Shown here: one piece after another, positions 24,022 through 33,388 of the stretch
How positions within the stretch are numbered: position 1 is the stretch's first letter
How the letters are laid out: every line of letters begins with the position of its first letter
Assembly (NCBI RefSeq): GCF_900142395.1
Contig: NZ_FRAS01000006.1
Span: forward strand, 124,001 to 188,000
Direction of reading: 5' to 3'
Source: Hymenobacter psychrotolerans DSM 18569
GTDB taxonomy: Bacteria; Bacteroidota; Bacteroidia; Cytophagales; Hymenobacteraceae
DNA: 64,000 nt
Position numbers and translations under genes: made by a program
The notes under the pieces: generated by a model
The model's input: the letters and a program-made list of their open reading frames with translations, nothing else
Database searches by the model: none
Told to the model about the DNA's origin: nothing

Positions 24022-25322
24022 CGGATGGCCATATTTCGTTGCAGAATCCGGCTTCCGATGGCACACTGCATGCAGCGGCGCGGCGCGCAGTAGCCCCGAT
24101 GCAGCGCCAGCAGCCCCTGCGAGTCGGCGGCGGTGCGGTGCTCGAAGCCTTGTGCAGCATAGGCATCCGTCAGGCTGTTGTGCTCGGCCGGCAGCTGGCT
24201 GAGCAGCGCTACCGCGCTTTCTACCAGCTCCGGCTGGCCTACGTGCCGGGCATAGGCCACACGCAGCGGCACTACCACATTCGTAATCAGCACCTGCATG
24301 CTGCTTTTGCCCAGAGCGGGCACTTTGCCCGGCACGCCCGGCCGGTAGTGCCCACGCCAATACTCCGCGACGGGCGCCTGAAAAAAGCGCAGCAGCGTCG
24401 GTACGTCAGCCGCGGAAAGCAGGGCGTCGAACAGGGCGGGGCGGGCGTGCAGCACGGCGGCCAGCTGGGCCAGCCGTACCGGCGGGAAGTTGGCCGGGCG
24501 CATCCGCAGGAAGTTCCATTCGTGGGCGGCCAGGGCGGTGCCGTGCAGACTGTACTTGTGGCGCAGAAACTCAAACTCCTGCCGTAGCCCGGTCAGGTAC
24601 GCGTCGGTGCGGGTTTCTTCGGTTTCGGCCAGGAAGCCGGCCTGCCCGAACAGCAACGCTTCCAGCTGCCGGGCATCGTGGCGGTGGCGGCGCACTATGG
24701 CCAGCGGCAGGGCCTTGGCCAGGCGCGCCAGCGGCTCGCTGTTTTTCTGAAACCCGAATGCCGCCGCCAGGGCGTGGTAGGCGGTGGCTTCCCAGTCCTG
24801 CCCCAACTGCTGGTGCAACTCAGCCACAACGGCCGCTTTCTGCTCTACCCGCTCCAGCAGGGCCCGCTCCGCCATACTAATTCTGGTGATATCCGGTACG
24901 CCGCCCAGCAATGGTACGCAAGGCAGTACCTCGGCCAATACGGGCACCGCCATCAGCCGCTCGTAGGTGCGCAGCAGCTCGGGTGCGAGACGTGGAGCCA
25001 GCGCCAAAGCGGGCACCTCACTCCCATCAAGGCGGCGCACGGGCTGGTCGGCTTCATACACGACGTGCAGCACCACCTGGTCGTATTTGGGGTCGTGCTG
25101 GTGGTGGTGGCGGTGCCAGTCGGAGGCGCGGATATGGATTTCCACCGCGCCGTTCCACTCCACTTCGCCCAGTTGCAGGCGGGCATTCAGAAAGTCGGGG
25201 CCGGCATCGGCGTTGCGCATACCGGGTTTGAGCACGGTTATCTGCTCGCCGCCCGTGGTGTGTAGCCCGGCTTTGTCGAAGTACTGATGCTGCCAGACAT
25301 AGTGGAGGAAATCTTCTTGCAT
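24018..25322 (-). CDS. DUF2851 family protein
   Basis: A 434-residue Bacteroidota protein. The N-terminal half has the DUF2851 signature: start MQEDFLHYVWQHQYFD, TTGGEQITVLKPGMRNADAGPDF, then WNGAVEIHIRASDWHRHHHQ-D and VVLHVVYEAD. Those His/Asp-rich segments resemble a nuclease-like core, but the family's function is unknown. The C-terminal part (about 380-434) carries four Cys and is probably metal binding (APRRCMQCAIGSRIL). It is translationally coupled to the membrane protein gene that follows. Confidence 0.9.
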   Translation of the reverse strand: MQEDFLHYVWQHQYFDKAGLHTTGGEQITVLKPGMRNADAGPDFLNARLQLGEVEWNGAVEIHIRASDWHRHHHQHDPKYDQVVLHVVYEADQPVRRLDGSEVPALALAPRLAPELLRTYERLMAVPVLAEVLPCVPLLGGVPDITRISMAERALLERVEQKAAVVAELHQQLGQDWEATAYHALAAAFGFQKNSEPLARLAKALPLAIVRRHRHDARQLEALLFGQAGFLAETEETRTDAYLTGLRQEFEFLRHKYSLHGTALAAHEWNFLRMRPANFPPVRLAQLAAVLHARPALFDALLSAADVPTLLRFFQAPVAEYWRGHYRPGVPGKVPALGKSSMQVLITNVVVPLRVAYARHVGQPELVESAVALLSQLPAEHNSLTDAYAAQGFEHRTAADSQGLLALHRGYCAPRRCMQCAIGSRILQRNMAIR

Positions 25323-25398
25323 AGCGCCCTAGCTCAATATGAACGGACAAGATACAGCAATCAACATGTCTGGTTTTGTTTCGTTGGCAGCCCGGCGC

Positions 25399-25469
25399 AC
25401 TGCCTTCTACACCAAACCGGCCCGCCTTTGCACGTAGCAGAAGCGGGCCGGTTTGGTGTAGAAGGCAGT
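25399..25469 (-). terminator. Terminator after lolA-like gene
   Basis: Perfect 27-bp inverted repeat (25399-25425 and 25443-25469), 17-nt loop, starting directly after the stop codon at 25470. The arms are unusually long for a terminator. Confidence 0.85.
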
Positions 25470-26114
25470 CTAGCGCAGGTCAATCACCTTCACGCCTTTG
25501 TATTTGGCTTTATCGAAGTTGAACGTGGTAGCATCCACGGGCGCGTTCGGCACAAACTTGTTGATTTTGAAGGTATAGCGGTTGCCGTTCTTCTTGAACA
25601 TCTGCCAGCTTTTCACAGCCTTATCCACCTTACCCACTTTCAGGCGCACCTTGAAAATCTGGTTGTTGCGGTCTTCGGGCGTCAGCTCGATTACGTCCAC
25701 GGCCTCTCCGCCTTCCTTGGCTTCCTGCACGTAAGCGTACTTATAGCCTTTCTTGTAGAGCGTGTAGATCTGGGAAGGCGAAATTTCCTGGTCGTCGGTT
25801 TCAGCCTCCGAGATATTCACCTCGTTTTCCGATTTCATGTACGTCCAGACGGTTTTGCCATTGTTGATGACCTCTTGGCCGCTGATCTTCAACCGGAATT
25901 TCTGGCCGCTTACAGTGATATCACCGCTCATATTCTCCTTCACCTTGGTGGCGTCATTTTCCAGGGTCTGCGTGAAGTTCGCCCGGAAGGCCTTCATTGC
26001 CTGGTATTTGGCGCTCATCTGGTCGAGGATTTTGGCAGCCTTGGGGTCCTGCTGCGCCGAAGCGGCCGACACCAGCGACACGGACAGGGCAAGCAGGGCG
26101 AGGTATTTTTTCAT
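25470..26114 (-). CDS. LolA-like outer membrane lipoprotein carrier
   Basis: A 214-residue periplasmic protein with a signal peptide (residues 1-19, ending ASAQ). The mature part has the LolA fold pattern: AAKILDQMSAKYQAMKAFRANFTQTLEN, then alternating strands (GDITVSGQKFRLKISGQEVINNGKTVW) and TYMKSENEVNISEAE. LolA ferries lipoproteins from LolCDE to the outer membrane. It follows ftsK on the same strand with 117 bp between, a pairing conserved in Bacteroidota. ATG 26114 is the start with a proper signal peptide. Confidence 0.88.
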   Translation of the reverse strand: MKKYLALLALSVSLVSAASAQQDPKAAKILDQMSAKYQAMKAFRANFTQTLENDATKVKENMSGDITVSGQKFRLKISGQEVINNGKTVWTYMKSENEVNISEAETDDQEISPSQIYTLYKKGYKYAYVQEAKEGGEAVDVIELTPEDRNNQIFKVRLKVGKVDKAVKSWQMFKKNGNRYTFKINKFVPNAPVDATTFNFDKAKYKGVKVIDLR

Positions 26115-26231
26115 TGCAAAAGGTGATTCGGTAGAATGAGTACAAAGACGTACAAGGGCCTGCTTTGTTTGGGCGCCAACAAAAAGAAGTTGAAAAACCT
26201 TCCCTATAGGCTCCAATGGCAGCATAAGCGC

Positions 26232-29207
26232 TTACTTCGGCAGTGTATTCAACAACTGTTCCAAACTGTACTCGTCGGGAATTAATACCTCGCGGGCCTT
26301 GCTGCCTTCAAACGGCCCCACAATACCGGCGTGCTCCAGCTGGTCGATGAGGCGGCCGGCGCGGTTGTAGCCCAGCTTGAGGCGGCGCTGCAGCAGCGAG
26401 GTGCTGCCCTGCTGGTGCGTGACAATGACGCGGGCCGCTTCCTCGAACATGGCGTCGCGCTGCGAGGGGTCCATGTCTTCCATGTCGCCGCTGCCGCCGC
26501 CACTTTCGCCCACCACTTCGGGCAGCAGATACGCATCGGGGTAGCCCTGCTGCTCCCCGATATAGTCGCAGAGGCGGTCTACTTCGGGCGTGTCGATGAA
26601 GGCGCACTGCACCCGAATGATGTCGGAGCCCTGCGAAATCAGCATATCGCCCTGGCCCACGAGCTGGTCGGCGCCGCCGGCGTCCAGAATCGTGCGCGAG
26701 TCGATTTTACTGGTTACCTTGAAGGAAATCCGGCACGGGAAGTTGGCCTTGATGATACCCGTAATAACGTTCACCGAAGGGCGCTGCGTGGCTACAATCA
26801 GGTGAATACCAATGGCACGAGCCAGCTGCGCCAGACGCGCAATGGGCGTTTCCACCTCTTTGCCGGCCGTCATCATCAGGTCGGCCAGCTCGTCAATCAC
26901 CAGCACGATGAAGGGCATGAAGCGGTGGCCCTTTTTAGGGTTGAGCTTCCGCTCGATGAACTTGCGGTTGTACTCCTTCAGGTTGCGGCAGCCGGCATCC
27001 TTCAGCAAGTCGTAGCGCTTGTCCATCTCCATACACAAGGAGTTAAGCGTGTTCACCACCTTCTTGGTATCGGTGATGATGGCTTCCTCAGTGTCGGGCA
27101 GCTTGGCCAGGAAATGACGCTCAATCTTGTTGAAGATGCTCAGTTCCACCTTCTTGGGGTCGACGAGCACGAACTTCAGCGTGGCCGGATGGCGCTTGTA
27201 GAGCAGCGACGCCAAAATCACGTTCAGGCCCACCGACTTACCCTGACCGGTAGCACCGGCCATCAGCAAGTGCGGCATCTTGGCCAGATCCACCACAAAC
27301 ACCTCGTTGGTGATGGTACGGCCAAAGGCAATCGGCAGATCCATTTCGGTGTGCGCAAACTTTTCGGTAGCGAATACCGAGCGGATGCTCACCATTTCCT
27401 TCTTGGTGTTCGGCACCTCAATACCGATGGTGCCTTTGCCGGGAATCGGGGCAATGATGCGGATGCCCAGGGCGGCCAGGCTCAGCGCAATGTCATCTTC
27501 CAGGCTCTTGATTTTGGAGATGCGCACCCCGGCGTCCGGCACGATTTCGTAGAGCGTGACAGTGGGCCCGATGGTCGCTTTGATGCTGGCAATGTTGATA
27601 CCGTAGTGCCCCAGCGTTTCGACGATACGGTCCTTGTTGGCTTCCAGCTCTTCCTTGGTCACCTGCGCTTTGGCCTGCCCGTAGTCGTTGAGTAGCTCCA
27701 GCGTGGGGTACTGGTAGCGCGAGAGGTCCAGTGTGGGGTCGTAGTTGACGGCCGGCATGGTGTCGGCGTCCTCATCGTCATCGGCAATGGATGCCATGTC
27801 GGCGCCAGCGGCGGGGTCCAGCTCGCCAGGTTTGGTTTCAATCTGAAAAACGGGCTGCTGTTGCTGAGTTGCGGGAGCAGCTACCGGCACAGCGGCTGCG
27901 GGCAGCGGTGCATTATCGTCCGCCAGATCAGCCAGGGAAAGCGGCGTAGGCACGCGTGGGGCGGCCACTGCCAGCGGCTCGGGGTCGGAGGGCGCCTCAA
28001 TGGAGAAGCTGGGACCTTTGGCCGCCGCCGCTGCACCGCCTGCCGCTGCTGTAGCGGCGGCGCTGGCAGCACTCAGTGCCGCGCCGGAAGCGGCTACGCT
28101 CATCGGGACGGCGGCGCCGGCCATGCTGGCAGCGGCAACCGCGGGCACTGCCGGAGCCACGCTCAGCGGCGGCGAAGCCACGGAGCCAGTCGTTACGAAG
28201 GGGGCATCGGGCACCGTCAGGTCGTCGTCCTCTTCCTCTACTACCGGTTGGGGCAGCGGCCGGTTAGCGGCTACTGGTCGGATATCGCGCACGGTAATAC
28301 CCAGGTCGGGTTCGTCCTCAGGGTCGTCCGGGGTGCTGGCGAAGGGAGTGGCTACGGCAGCCGTATTCATGGCGCGGGCCTGCTGGCTTAGCGGCGCAGT
28401 TTCTTCGTCGGCTTCTTCGTCTTCTCCACCAAAGCGGGGCAGCGTGATGGAGGTGACGTTGAAGAAGTACACCACAAAGGAAATCAGCAGGAAAGCCAGC
28501 AGCAGCACCGTGCCCCAGCCAATGAGGCTGTCGAGCCACAGCGCCACTTCGTAGCCGATGCCGCCGCTCAGAAAGTCGAGGCGGTAGCCCAGGTTGGGGT
28601 CGGCGTCGGGGGCCTGCATGGTGAGCACCACGTAGCCCAGCAGCACACTCAGCCAGCCCATAATGAACAGGCACAGCGCCAGCACATAGCTCACGGACAC
28701 GCCGGCGCGCCGGAACACAATCTTGTAGCCGAGGAAGAAGACGATGGGAATGAGCGCAAACGCCGCCACGCCAAACCCCTTGTAAATCAGCGCCTGTGCA
28801 GCCATGGCACCCAACAACCCCAGCCAGTTGCCCGACTGTCGCCCGGCTTCCTTCACAGGAGTCTGGTCGAGGCCTTCCACCACGCTCTGGTCGGCGTGCC
28901 CGGTGAACAGGAACGAGAAGAACGCGAAGGTCAGGTAGAGCGAGCCAAGCAGAAAAAAGAACCCCAGAAACAGCTGAAAGCGCCGGTCACGCAGGAAGCC
29001 GAACATGCCGCCCAAGTTCAGAGAGGGCAGCTTCAGGGGCTTGCGGGGCGGCTTGGGGGCTGCCTTCGGCTCAGAAGCCCGCCGGTTTTCCCGGGGCGCC
29101 GCTACGGGTTCGGGCGCGGCCGCACGGGGCTGGTTCGCCCGGGTCGGCCGCGGCTCGTTGGCCCGGTTGACGGGAGTGGGGTCTTGCTTGTAGGTATTTT
29201 TTGCCAT
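26232..29207 (-). CDS. ftsK: DNA translocase FtsK/SpoIIIE
   Basis: A 991-residue hexameric dsDNA pump that clears the chromosome from the septum. After a basic, Pro/Arg-rich leader, four membrane segments lie at about 85-260. A long Ala/Pro/acidic linker (about 270-480) leads to the motor: Walker A AGATGQGKS, Walker B region FIVLVIDELADLMM, ATQRPSVNVITG. The C-terminal gamma winged helix (EEAARVIVTHQQGSTSLLQRRLKLGYNRAGRLIDQLE) binds KOPS-like sites and contacts XerD, encoded at 31570. ATG 29207 is chosen; a TAnnTTTG box lies at 29226. Confidence 0.97.
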   Translation of the reverse strand: MAKNTYKQDPTPVNRANEPRPTRANQPRAAAPEPVAAPRENRRASEPKAAPKPPRKPLKLPSLNLGGMFGFLRDRRFQLFLGFFFLLGSLYLTFAFFSFLFTGHADQSVVEGLDQTPVKEAGRQSGNWLGLLGAMAAQALIYKGFGVAAFALIPIVFFLGYKIVFRRAGVSVSYVLALCLFIMGWLSVLLGYVVLTMQAPDADPNLGYRLDFLSGGIGYEVALWLDSLIGWGTVLLLAFLLISFVVYFFNVTSITLPRFGGEDEEADEETAPLSQQARAMNTAAVATPFASTPDDPEDEPDLGITVRDIRPVAANRPLPQPVVEEEDDDLTVPDAPFVTTGSVASPPLSVAPAVPAVAAASMAGAAVPMSVAASGAALSAASAAATAAAGGAAAAAKGPSFSIEAPSDPEPLAVAAPRVPTPLSLADLADDNAPLPAAAVPVAAPATQQQQPVFQIETKPGELDPAAGADMASIADDDEDADTMPAVNYDPTLDLSRYQYPTLELLNDYGQAKAQVTKEELEANKDRIVETLGHYGINIASIKATIGPTVTLYEIVPDAGVRISKIKSLEDDIALSLAALGIRIIAPIPGKGTIGIEVPNTKKEMVSIRSVFATEKFAHTEMDLPIAFGRTITNEVFVVDLAKMPHLLMAGATGQGKSVGLNVILASLLYKRHPATLKFVLVDPKKVELSIFNKIERHFLAKLPDTEEAIITDTKKVVNTLNSLCMEMDKRYDLLKDAGCRNLKEYNRKFIERKLNPKKGHRFMPFIVLVIDELADLMMTAGKEVETPIARLAQLARAIGIHLIVATQRPSVNVITGIIKANFPCRISFKVTSKIDSRTILDAGGADQLVGQGDMLISQGSDIIRVQCAFIDTPEVDRLCDYIGEQQGYPDAYLLPEVVGESGGGSGDMEDMDPSQRDAMFEEAARVIVTHQQGSTSLLQRRLKLGYNRAGRLIDQLEHAGIVGPFEGSKAREVLIPDEYSLEQLLNTLPK

Positions 29208-29225
29208 TCTCACGCACCAAAGGGC

Positions 29226-29233
29226 CAAATCTA
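29226..29233 (-). promoter_or_regulatory. ftsK promoter -7 element
   Basis: Minus-strand TAGATTTG matches TAnnTTTG; the transcript would start about 12-14 nt before the ATG at 29207, giving a very short leader. Confidence 0.5.
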
Positions 29234-29318
29234 GGTAATTCCGCTGAGTAACTAAGTAGCGGCGCGGCGCCGTAAGTATAGCAACAGACTGGTCATTTTG
29301 CTGTCAATAGCCAGCCGC

Positions 29319-31037
29319 TCAGCCACTCACCTCATACAGCCAGATCCGCCAATACGCCCCCGGCTGTTCGTATACCCCTACCAGCCGAAGCCCGCTGCGG
29401 GCCGGAGCCGCCAACTGCGCGGCCGAAAGCACATAGCGCCCGCCCAGGCGCTGAAAGGCCGCGGCATCGAAGGCAAAATCCTGCACCACCCGCCGCTGAA
29501 ACGCTCCTACCCGGAAATCCTTGCCCAACTCCGCCGAAAACAGATAACAACGGTTGCCCCAGGCATCGAAGTAGTGGCGCAGCTCGGGGCTTTTGGCCAG
29601 CTCGCCGGCTATGAGCGGCCGAAAGCGGTGCTTGTAGGGCAGCGGGTAGTTGTTCTGGTAGGAATCGAGGGTGTAGAAGTCGTTGAGCTGTGCCACGGCC
29701 GGCGGCAAACCCAGGCAGGCCACCCGGTACTGCGCCGGCGCCAGCCCCGACTCGCGCCGGATAGCCTGCTGTATCTGCTGAAACAGCTGTGGTGCTACGT
29801 AGGCCGAGTAGTTGGGCTCGTGCGGACTCGGGCGACCGGCCAGCTCCCGTAGGTTGTGCTGCCATTCCGTGTTCATACTCAGGCCAATGAGCAGCTGCAG
29901 CCCCAGCACCAGCGCCTGCCAGCGGCCGGGCAGGTAGCGCAGAGCCAGCACCAGCACGCCAAACCACAGCAGGGGCGTCAGGAAGTGGAAACGACCGAAA
30001 TTGAATGCCCCCAGCATGGGCAGCCAGGTTTGCCCCTGCGCCACCAGCTGCGGGTAGAAGCCACTGAACCCGGCCAGTCCCGCCAGCCCCAGCAGCCAGG
30101 GCCACAGCCGCTGCCACCGGGCCAGCCGTTGCCCGGCCGGGGCAAGCGCTACCGCCGCTACCACGGCCAGCAGTATGGCCACGCGCAGAAACCGGCTGGC
30201 GTGGTACTGGCCCATCAGGAAAAACTGGCCGGCACTGCGCAGCCCGGCCTGCAGGCCCAAAGGCGTCAGTTGGCTGAGGTCAAATTCCAGCCGGTGCGGT
30301 ACAAACTGCTTCGCTATCAGCAGCGAGTAAAACAACGGCCACTCCACCAGCAGATACACGCTCAGCAGCAACACCAGCCCCAAAAACAACGGCAGATTCG
30401 GCCGGCGGGCCTGCCACCAGTCGTGCAGCCAGAGCACGCCCAGCGCAGCCAGCACAAACGGCCCTACGAATACAAACATGCTCCAGAGCGGAAAACCCGC
30501 TACCATAGCCCAATGCCACCAGCGCGCCGCCCGGCGCCGAATAGCCAGAAACGCCAGCAGCAGCGCCGGCTGCCCCAGAACCGACAGCCCGTACATGGAA
30601 TACAGCGGCAGCACGGCCCAGCACAGCGCTACGGCGGCGGCCACCGTTTTGGCCCGCGCCCCGCCTTGCAGCTCCTGCCGCAGCAGCCCATACATCCCCA
30701 GCAGCCCCAGCAGCCGCACCAGCGCCTGCTGCGCCAGATAAGCAGCCCAGGGCGGAAACACCACGAACAGCCCCTGCCCCACATTCAGGCCGGAGCGCAG
30801 CGCATTCCGGGGCAGCCCTTCCATGATGGCAGGCACTATAGCCGATGGCCGATAATCAAATAATACCCCGTGACGGACAAGTAGATACGAAATATTCAAT
30901 TCCGCATCCAGATTATCGTCGATTGTAACGTAACTATGCGCAAGTAGAATACCGTAAGGCAACAAAAACAGCAGCAAGCCCAGCAGTGCCAGTTGCAACG
31001 GTGAAAATCGGGGCAAACGAGTTAGTTTTCCTGGCAC
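29319..31037 (-). CDS. Polytopic membrane protein, glycosyltransferase-like
   Basis: A 572-residue protein with about eleven hydrophobic segments, a first loop with SYVTIDDNLDAELNISYLL and a soluble C-terminal part of about 130 residues. The Asp-Asp and Asn-Leu-Asp in the first extracytoplasmic loop recall GT-C fold enzymes and DUF6044-type proteins, but assignment is tentative. The protein is transcribed alone on the minus strand from a promoter box at 31054. A role in cell-surface glycan assembly is plausible, not shown. Confidence 0.65.
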   Translation of the reverse strand: MPGKLTRLPRFSPLQLALLGLLLFLLPYGILLAHSYVTIDDNLDAELNISYLLVRHGVLFDYRPSAIVPAIMEGLPRNALRSGLNVGQGLFVVFPPWAAYLAQQALVRLLGLLGMYGLLRQELQGGARAKTVAAAVALCWAVLPLYSMYGLSVLGQPALLLAFLAIRRRAARWWHWAMVAGFPLWSMFVFVGPFVLAALGVLWLHDWWQARRPNLPLFLGLVLLLSVYLLVEWPLFYSLLIAKQFVPHRLEFDLSQLTPLGLQAGLRSAGQFFLMGQYHASRFLRVAILLAVVAAVALAPAGQRLARWQRLWPWLLGLAGLAGFSGFYPQLVAQGQTWLPMLGAFNFGRFHFLTPLLWFGVLVLALRYLPGRWQALVLGLQLLIGLSMNTEWQHNLRELAGRPSPHEPNYSAYVAPQLFQQIQQAIRRESGLAPAQYRVACLGLPPAVAQLNDFYTLDSYQNNYPLPYKHRFRPLIAGELAKSPELRHYFDAWGNRCYLFSAELGKDFRVGAFQRRVVQDFAFDAAAFQRLGGRYVLSAAQLAAPARSGLRLVGVYEQPGAYWRIWLYEVSG

Positions 31038-31053
31038 GCAAGTAAGTTTGCTG

Positions 31054-31061
31054 CAAAAGTA
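31054..31061 (-). promoter_or_regulatory. Promoter -7 element for the membrane protein gene
   Basis: Minus-strand TACTTTTG, identical to the valS and E1 boxes, 17 bp upstream of the ATG at 31037. Confidence 0.55.
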
Positions 31062-31141
31062 CCCTGCCGCTCCGTTACGTCCGCCTTCACCTATTGCAAT
31101 GCCCGATTAGGCTTCCTCCTACTCTTCTCCGCATTGCGAAT

Positions 31142-31573
31142 ATGTCCGACTCTCCTGCCTTCTCCACCGCGCAACAGCCGTTTTGCCGTGTAGAATTTGA
31201 CACTTCCAACCACTGGCTCCGGGCTACGTGGCGGGGGTTTGTGAATCCGCAGCAAGCCCTGCAGAGCGTAGTTTCGCACCTGGACCTGCTCAGCAGTCCC
31301 ATTCCGCCGTTTTTCCTGAACGACAACAGCCAGGTACTCAATCCGTGGTTCGACTCGCTGACGTGGCTGCGCTACGTCTGGGAGAGCACCAATACCTGCC
31401 CGCCGCCCTGCGTAGCCCATGTGATGCAGCCCGGCGCCAATGCCAACGTCGGCGACCTGGACGTGAGCTGGACTCGCCGGGCCGGCACGGAGCTGCAGCT
31501 GTTTGAGTCGGTGCAGGATGCCGAAGAATGGCTCCACAGCTGCCAGCGGCAGCACTTTTCCCGCACGGCCTAG
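31142..31573 (+). CDS. STAS/SpoIIAA-like small protein (copy A)
   Basis: A 143-residue soluble protein. The strand-rich start CRVEFDTSNHWLRATWRGFV and the central helix-strand pattern resemble the SpoIIAA/STAS-like proteins common in Hymenobacter. It shares length and layout with the gene at 49218-49649, though direct identity is low, so the two may be distant paralogues. No catalytic motif. Its stop codon overlaps the stop of xerD on the other strand by four bases. ATG 31142 is preferred over the upstream ATG at 31094. Confidence 0.65.
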   Translation: MSDSPAFSTAQQPFCRVEFDTSNHWLRATWRGFVNPQQALQSVVSHLDLLSSPIPPFFLNDNSQVLNPWFDSLTWLRYVWESTNTCPPPCVAHVMQPGANANVGDLDVSWTRRAGTELQLFESVQDAEEWLHSCQRQHFSRTA

Positions 31574-32472
31574 CTCCGCGGGTGAAACGCCGTAATGACC
31601 TGCCGCAGATAGTCCCGGTCGAGGTGGGTGTAGATTTCGGTGGTCGTGATGCTTTCGTGGCCCAGCATTTCCTGCACGGCCCGCAGGTCGGCCCCGCCCT
31701 CTATCAGGTGCGTGGCAAACGAGTGGCGAAACGTGTGCGGGCTGATGCTCTTGCGCACTCCGGCTTTGTCGGCGGCGGCCTTAATGACGGTGAAAACCGT
31801 CACTCTCGATAGTTTGGAGCCGCGCTTGTTCAGAAACACAAAGTCCTCGTGGCCGGGCTTGATGTCGAGGTGGCAGCGGATACCCTGCAGATACAGGCCC
31901 ACATGCTTCAGCGCGTCGCGCCCAATGGGCACCAGCCGCTCCTTGTTGCCCTTGCCAGTCACGCGCACAAAGCCCTGATCCACGTACACGTTGGAAAGGC
32001 GCAGGTCCGTCAGCTCGCTCACGCGCAGCCCCGATGAGTACAGCACCTCCAGCATGGCCCGGTTGCGGGTGCCCTCGGGCGTGCTCAGGTCGATGCCGTC
32101 GAGCAGTTGCACAATCTCCTCATAGCTGAGCGTGTCGGGTAGTTTGCGGCCGGTTTTGGGCGCTTCCAGCGTATCGGTGGGGTCCAGCGTGAGCAGGTCC
32201 TCCATAATCATGAAGCTGAAGAAGGCCTTGATGCCCGACAGAATCCGGGCCTGCGAGGTGGCACTCAGGCCTAACTCGCCCAAGTAGCCTAAAAACTCGC
32301 GCAGCAGCTCCGTCGTCACTTCTTTGGGCGAGTTGGGCAGGTGCCGTAGCTCCAGGAAGTGCCGCAGCTTGCCGGCATCGCGCACATAGGCCTCCACGGA
32401 GTTGGCAGAAAGTGACTTTTCGAGCTGCAGATAGCCCTCGAACTGCCGGAGCGTAACGGACCAGGTAGACAT
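31570..32472 (-). CDS. xerD: Site-specific tyrosine recombinase XerD
   Basis: A 300-residue tyrosine recombinase that resolves chromosome dimers at dif with XerC and FtsK. The N-terminal SAM-like DNA-binding domain (1-95) precedes the catalytic domain with Arg in YSSGLRVSELTDL, the Lys region VTGKGNKER, HTFRHSFATHL (His-x2-Arg) and LGHESITTTEIYTH (His and Tyr nucleophile near residue 282). Length is exact for XerD. The gene converges on the STAS-like gene with overlapping stop codons, and its start faces a palindromic spacer. Confidence 0.94.
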   Translation of the reverse strand: MSTWSVTLRQFEGYLQLEKSLSANSVEAYVRDAGKLRHFLELRHLPNSPKEVTTELLREFLGYLGELGLSATSQARILSGIKAFFSFMIMEDLLTLDPTDTLEAPKTGRKLPDTLSYEEIVQLLDGIDLSTPEGTRNRAMLEVLYSSGLRVSELTDLRLSNVYVDQGFVRVTGKGNKERLVPIGRDALKHVGLYLQGIRCHLDIKPGHEDFVFLNKRGSKLSRVTVFTVIKAAADKAGVRKSISPHTFRHSFATHLIEGGADLRAVQEMLGHESITTTEIYTHLDRDYLRQVITAFHPRS

Positions 32473-32475
32473 AAG

Positions 32476-32637
32476 GTGAGTGAATGAGTGAATGAGCGAG
32501 TGGATACGTGAGAAGCTTGTTTGGCAGACTGCCCCGCTGATATTTGTGCAAGTTTACTGAAGCCCGGCAAAGCAGACCTACGGATTGAGCGGTACCCGCT
32601 GATCCACTCATTCACTCATTCACTCATTCACTCATTG
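32476..32637. repeat. Inverted simple-sequence repeat in the xerD-aroQ spacer
   Basis: Copies of GTGAATGA-like words (32476-32505) face complementary TCATTCAC words (32602-32637), so nearly the whole spacer can fold as one long stem with a loop of about 95 nt. The right arm contains four to five tandem copies of ACTCATTC. Confidence 0.8.
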
Positions 32638-32641
32638 CTAC

Positions 32642-33088
32642 ATGCAGCTTCTTATCCTCAACGGCCCCAACCTGAACCTGCTGGGCCGGCGTGAGCCGGG
32701 CATCTACGGCACCCGCTCCTTCGACGACTACCTGCCTGAGCTGCGCGCCGCCTTCCCCGACATCACCATCGAGTATTTCCAGAGCAACCACGAGGGTGAG
32801 CTGCTCGACAAGCTGCACGAAATCGGCTACACCTACCACGGCATCGTGCTGAATGCCGGCGGCTACACACATACCAGCGTGGCTCTGGCCGATGCCGTAG
32901 CAGCTATTAATACGCCCGTTATTGAAGTGCACCTGAGCAACCTGCACGCCCGTGAAGAATTCCGGCAGCGCAGCCTGCTGGGCAAGCACTGCGTGGGCAG
33001 CATCAGCGGCTTCAAGCTGGAAAGCTACCGGCTGGCCGTGCAGTATTTCGAAGGCCTGCGCCCCCGCCGCGTTGGATTTAAGGTATGA
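32642..33088 (+). CDS. aroQ: 3-dehydroquinate dehydratase, type II
   Basis: A 148-residue dodecameric enzyme that removes water from 3-dehydroquinate in the shikimate pathway. Visible: NGPNLNLLGRREPGIYG (residues 7-23, catalytic Tyr near 22 and the flexible lid Arg), SNHEGELLD, NAGGYTHTSVAL (catalytic His) and EVHLSNLHAREEFR. Length is standard. It starts 5 bp after a palindromic spacer, so that spacer forms its leader. Confidence 0.96.
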   Translation: MQLLILNGPNLNLLGRREPGIYGTRSFDDYLPELRAAFPDITIEYFQSNHEGELLDKLHEIGYTYHGIVLNAGGYTHTSVALADAVAAINTPVIEVHLSNLHAREEFRQRSLLGKHCVGSISGFKLESYRLAVQYFEGLRPRRVGFKV

Positions 33089-33091
33089 TTT

Positions 33092-33356
33092 GGTGATGAG
33101 GTGACAGGTGATGAGGTGATGAGGTGACAGGTGACAGGTGAAAAGAACGTCATTCCGAGCGCAGCGCAGCGGAGCCGAGGAATCTCGCTGGTGTGGTAAA
33201 CAAGCATCATTGCGCACGCATGTTGCGCACGTCAGCCCGCAAGATCTCTCGGACCCTGGCTTGGCGCCACATGCTCGGAATAACATTCTGCTTTTACCCC
33301 ATTACCATTTACCTGTCACCTCATCACCATTCCCCCCATCACCTCATAACCTCACT
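33092..33356. repeat. Nested inverted repeats filling the aroQ-serC spacer
   Basis: The outer layer has GATGAGGTGACAGGT-type tandem words (about 33092-33140) facing complementary ACCTGTCACCTCATC words (about 33309-33356). Inside is an imperfect palindrome, 33145-33160 against 33273-33288 (GTCATTCCGAGC family), with further complementary words. The 300-bp spacer holds no gene; its last bases carry the serC-like promoter box. Confidence 0.8.
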
Positions 33357-33363
33357 ACCTTTG
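33356..33363 (+). promoter_or_regulatory. Promoter -7 element for the aminotransferase gene
   Basis: TACCTTTG, the same box as at rnpB and the E2 gene, 25 bp upstream of the ATG at 33389. The -33 region falls in the repeat and shows no clear TTTG. Confidence 0.6.
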
Positions 33364-33388
33364 CAGCTCCCCTAGCCTCTTCACACTT

